In this document: positions 62,082 to 64,000 of the stretch, piece after piece | Numbering within the stretch: position 1 is the first letter of the stretch | How the letters are laid out: every line of letters starts with the position of its first letter | NCBI RefSeq assembly: GCF_046244365.1 | Contig: NZ_CP176395.1 | Location: forward strand, 3,038,001 to 3,102,000 | Reading direction: 5' to 3' | DNA from: Paenibacillus_V sp046244365 | GTDB lineage: Bacteria; Bacillota; Bacilli; Paenibacillales; NBRC-103111 | DNA length: 64,000 nt | The notes under the pieces: generated by a model | What the model was told of the DNA's origin: nothing | Databases searched by the model: none | What the model saw: only the letters and a program-made list of their open reading frames with translations | Made by a program: the position numbers and the translations under genes

Positions 62082-63299
62082 ATGAATGTGCTGGCCGAAG
62101 ATTTTGTCCGTGTTTACGAATCCGAAGATCCGTCCCGCATCTATTGCTACAGTCCCGGTCTTGCGCAGCTTCCTTCCGGCCGCCTTGCGGCAACGCTCGA
62201 TCTTGGCGGTCCCGGCGCGAAACCCCCGTTCGGAAAGTTGTTCACTTCGGACGACCGGGGCCGGACGTGGGCGCACCGGTCCGATTTTCCGTTCGTGCAT
62301 GCAAGACCGTTTGTTGCCGGGAGTTCCCTGTATGTGATCGGCCATGACGGAGATTTGGCGATCATGCGATCCGATGATGGAGGGGAGAACTGGACGGATC
62401 CGGTTCGGCTAACCGAGGGCGAGGAATGGCATCAGGCGCCGTGCAACGTCCACTATGCGGGAGAATCGGTTTATCTGGTCATGGAAAAACGCAAATACCG
62501 TCGCATCGAAGGCTGGCCCGTAGGCGAACTGGCGCCCGTGCTCATGCGTGGAAGGACGGATGTCGATCTGACCCTGGCCGCTAACTGGACGTTCGCCTCC
62601 GAGCTCGCCTTCTGCGATGCCGTTCCGGCGGAGAGGCTGGACGATTTTGGCATTCCGTTCTACCATAGCGATCCGCAGCGGTATATCGATATTGCGCCTG
62701 GCCGAGGCTGCGCCCCTGCGGGATGGTTGGAAACGAACGTCGTGCAGTTTACCGACCCCGATCATGCGTGGTTCGACCCGGAGGGGAGAACGTTTCATTT
62801 GTGGATGCGCGCGCATACGGGGGGAAGCGGCTATGCAGCCATCGCCAAAGTCGTGGAAGATAAGAACGGTTCGATGACGACCATGCTGGAGACCGTTCCG
62901 TCGGGGAAGCATGCCGTGTTCGTTCCCTGCCCGGGTGGACAAATGAAATTCCATATCCTGTACGACGACCGCACCCGATTGTATTGGCTGCTCAGCACGC
63001 AGGCGACGGACAGCATGACGAGAGCGGACAGACTGCCGCCCGACCGGTACAATTTGCCGAACAACGAACGGACGAGGCTGCAGCTGCATTTCTCCAAAAA
63101 TTGCATCGATTGGTGCTTTGCCGGCTTGGTTGCTGCGGGGCCGGGGGCGAAGCATTCCCGTCACTACGCCTCCATGGTCATCGACGGCGAGGACTTGCAC
63201 ATCTTGAGCCGGTCGGGCGATGAGCGGGCGTTCAGCGCGCATAACGGCAATTTCATTTCGTTTCATACCGTCAAGCGGTTTCGCGAGCTGGTTTATTGA
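62082..63299 (+). CDS. BNR-type beta-propeller protein, cassette B
   Basis: 405 residues; AGAGGTGAAGG precedes ATG 62082. Paralogue of 49400 with the same Asp-box-like units (TSDDRGRTWAHRSDFPF; RSDDGGENWTDP) and GRGCAPAGWLETNV, FHLWMRAHTGGSGYAAIAKV, NNERTRLQLHFSKN. No signal peptide. About 75 percent identical by eye. A cytoplasmic glycan-active enzyme working on what cassette B imports is the simplest reading; no catalytic residues can be assigned. Confidence 0.82.
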   Translation: MNVLAEDFVRVYESEDPSRIYCYSPGLAQLPSGRLAATLDLGGPGAKPPFGKLFTSDDRGRTWAHRSDFPFVHARPFVAGSSLYVIGHDGDLAIMRSDDGGENWTDPVRLTEGEEWHQAPCNVHYAGESVYLVMEKRKYRRIEGWPVGELAPVLMRGRTDVDLTLAANWTFASELAFCDAVPAERLDDFGIPFYHSDPQRYIDIAPGRGCAPAGWLETNVVQFTDPDHAWFDPEGRTFHLWMRAHTGGSGYAAIAKVVEDKNGSMTTMLETVPSGKHAVFVPCPGGQMKFHILYDDRTRLYWLLSTQATDSMTRADRLPPDRYNLPNNERTRLQLHFSKNCIDWCFAGLVAAGPGAKHSRHYASMVIDGEDLHILSRSGDERAFSAHNGNFISFHTVKRFRELVY

Positions 63300-63350
63300 C
63301 AACAAAGGGAAGACATAAGCGTCCTTGTTACGATAATGGAAAATCAGTTT

Positions 63351-63393
63351 ATGCTTACGAAGCGAGTTTGGCTCTCGCAAAACGTTTAGGAGG
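63351..63393 (+). promoter_or_regulatory. Hairpin leader motif, copy 2
   Basis: ATGCTTACGAAG (63351-63362), stem GCGAG-TTTGGCT-CTCGC (63362-63378), then AAAACG and TTAGGAGG (63386-63393), the ribosome binding site of the next gene. The hairpin arms differ from copy 1 while the flanks match, so the structure rather than the stem sequence is kept. Confidence 0.6.
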
Positions 63394-63401
63394 AATGATT
63401 C

Positions 63402-64000
63402 ATGTCCGACCGCAAGGATTCGAACGAAATGTTGTCCCGCAGAAAGCTGCTCGCTTCGATGGGAACGGCAGGAGCCGCGGCTCTTTTGTACGGCTTGACG
63501 GCGGGAGTGGCGAATGCGAAGGAGTCTTCCGTGACCGATGCCGTCTACGGAGACGATCGCGAACATGATCGTGATTCGGACAAACAGTCCGGAAGCAATA
63601 TCCGCGCTCGCGGCGTTTTTCGACCGCGCGTGAAGATCACGCAGGAATGGGATGTTTTGGAATTCACAGCGGCGAGCGGCATCACGACCGGATACCGGTG
63701 GGCCGGTCCGCGCCCGCACACGACGACAGCTGACAACCCGGCTGCCGACGGAGGCATTGGCGATACGGCATGGGTGGCCATCTATCAGACCGGGCTTGAA
63801 GAAGAGCTGGCGAAAAACGGCGGTGCCTTGCTTGTCGGGGGTGCCAGGCCGGTCTGGCGCGTTGTCGACTCCGATTTATGGCTCACCGACCCGACGGCCG
63901 CGGTCAAGGCGGTGCTGGGCTTGGCGGCCGTGAATGGCGGCGTCGTTCTGATTCCCGCCGGTACGCACAACTTTACGGCATCGGGCGGCAACATCGAATT
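63402..64000 (+). CDS. Tat-exported beta-helix (pectate-lyase-like) protein, 3' end beyond window
   Basis: About 199 codons visible from ATG 63402, eight bases after TTAGGAGG. Twin-arginine signal SRRKLLASMGTAGAAALLYG (Arg-Arg at about 13-14) with cleavage near ANAKE. A short charged linker follows (DDREHDRDSDKQ), then TDPTAAVKAVLGLAAVNGG and VVLIPAGTHNF, the opening of right-handed beta-helix domains of the Pectate_lyase_3/phage tail-spike type. Likely a secreted polysaccharide lyase or hydrolase linked to the cassettes to its left. The catalytic part is outside the window. Confidence 0.75.
   Translation, partial: MSDRKDSNEMLSRRKLLASMGTAGAAALLYGLTAGVANAKESSVTDAVYGDDREHDRDSDKQSGSNIRARGVFRPRVKITQEWDVLEFTAASGITTGYRWAGPRPHTTTADNPAADGGIGDTAWVAIYQTGLEEELAKNGGALLVGGARPVWRVVDSDLWLTDPTAAVKAVLGLAAVNGGVVLIPAGTHNFTASGGNIE

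Noticed and set aside
62409..63719. 436-codon minus-strand frame
   Set aside because: Antisense to the cassette B BNR gene and the start of the Tat protein; a codon-bias shadow.
1..64000. CRISPR arrays, rRNA, tRNA, complete insertion sequences, known riboswitch classes
   Set aside because: Looked for direct-repeat arrays, conserved RNA words and transposase motifs on both strands; none found.

Overview
The window reads as chromosome of a Gram-positive, spore-former-type Bacillota, most likely Paenibacillaceae (Paenibacillus, Cohnella or a close relative). I infer this from strong AGGAGG-type ribosome binding sites, GC-rich but mixed codon use, lipoprotein solute-binding proteins of the LplA type with LplB/YtcP-type permeases, YesM/YesN-type two-component pairs, membrane-anchored AraC regulators and perfect CcpA-type cre motifs. 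No rRNA, tRNA, CRISPR array, complete insertion sequence or replication origin was seen.

Layout. 1-3.7 kb (minus): a sensor kinase cut by the window edge, a small orphan protein, and an ECF sigma/anti-sigma pair. 3.7-11.8 kb: detoxification/redox genes, namely a TetR-MFS efflux pair with repeated operator-like boxes, a second TetR followed by a quinone-oxidoreductase-like enzyme, two short-chain dehydrogenases and an Old Yellow Enzyme, then a protein made largely of GPGGG(A/M/L)YT octapeptides. 11.8-14.2 kb: gene-poor, decayed DNA with an unidentified open frame, a fragment that looks like an Imm51 immunity protein and a candidate small RNA. 14.2-21 kb: transporter operon (binding protein, two permeases) plus kinase and response regulator. 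21-24 kb: a GNAT gene, decayed DNA and palindromes. 24-36 kb: AraC regulator divergent from a GH78 alpha-L-rhamnosidase, a truncated response regulator, a second transporter plus kinase/regulator, and a secreted alpha/beta hydrolase. 36-37.4 kb: relics (GyrI-like domain, tyrosine recombinase tail, short gene start). 37.7-45.6 kb: membrane-anchored AraC regulator, transporter, DapA/NanA-type aldolase, cytoplasmic AraC regulator. 45.8-63.3 kb: two paralogous four-gene cassettes (binding protein, permease, permease, BNR beta-propeller protein) separated by a 946-residue secreted BNR/LamG protein, an orphan binding protein and another membrane AraC regulator. The right end holds the start of a Tat-exported protein with a beta-helix (pectate-lyase-like) signature.

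How it fits together. From 14 kb onward the window is mostly a carbohydrate scavenging island: secreted or surface glycan-active proteins, five ABC importers with no ATPase gene (a shared MsmX-type ATPase elsewhere is expected), and regulators that sense the substrate outside (YesM kinases, membrane-bound AraC proteins) or inside (AraC with cupin domain). Rhamnosidase, BNR propellers and the beta-helix protein suggest plant or algal acidic polysaccharides, but the substrate is inference.

The most interesting non-coding signals are: a hairpin leader motif (ATGCTTACGAAG, hairpin, TTAGGAGG) seen twice; a pair of structured-RNA candidates with equal internal spacing at 13.4 and 36.9 kb; a four-copy palindromic dispersed repeat confined to 4-12 kb; and a structured segment between two terminators at 53.5 kb.
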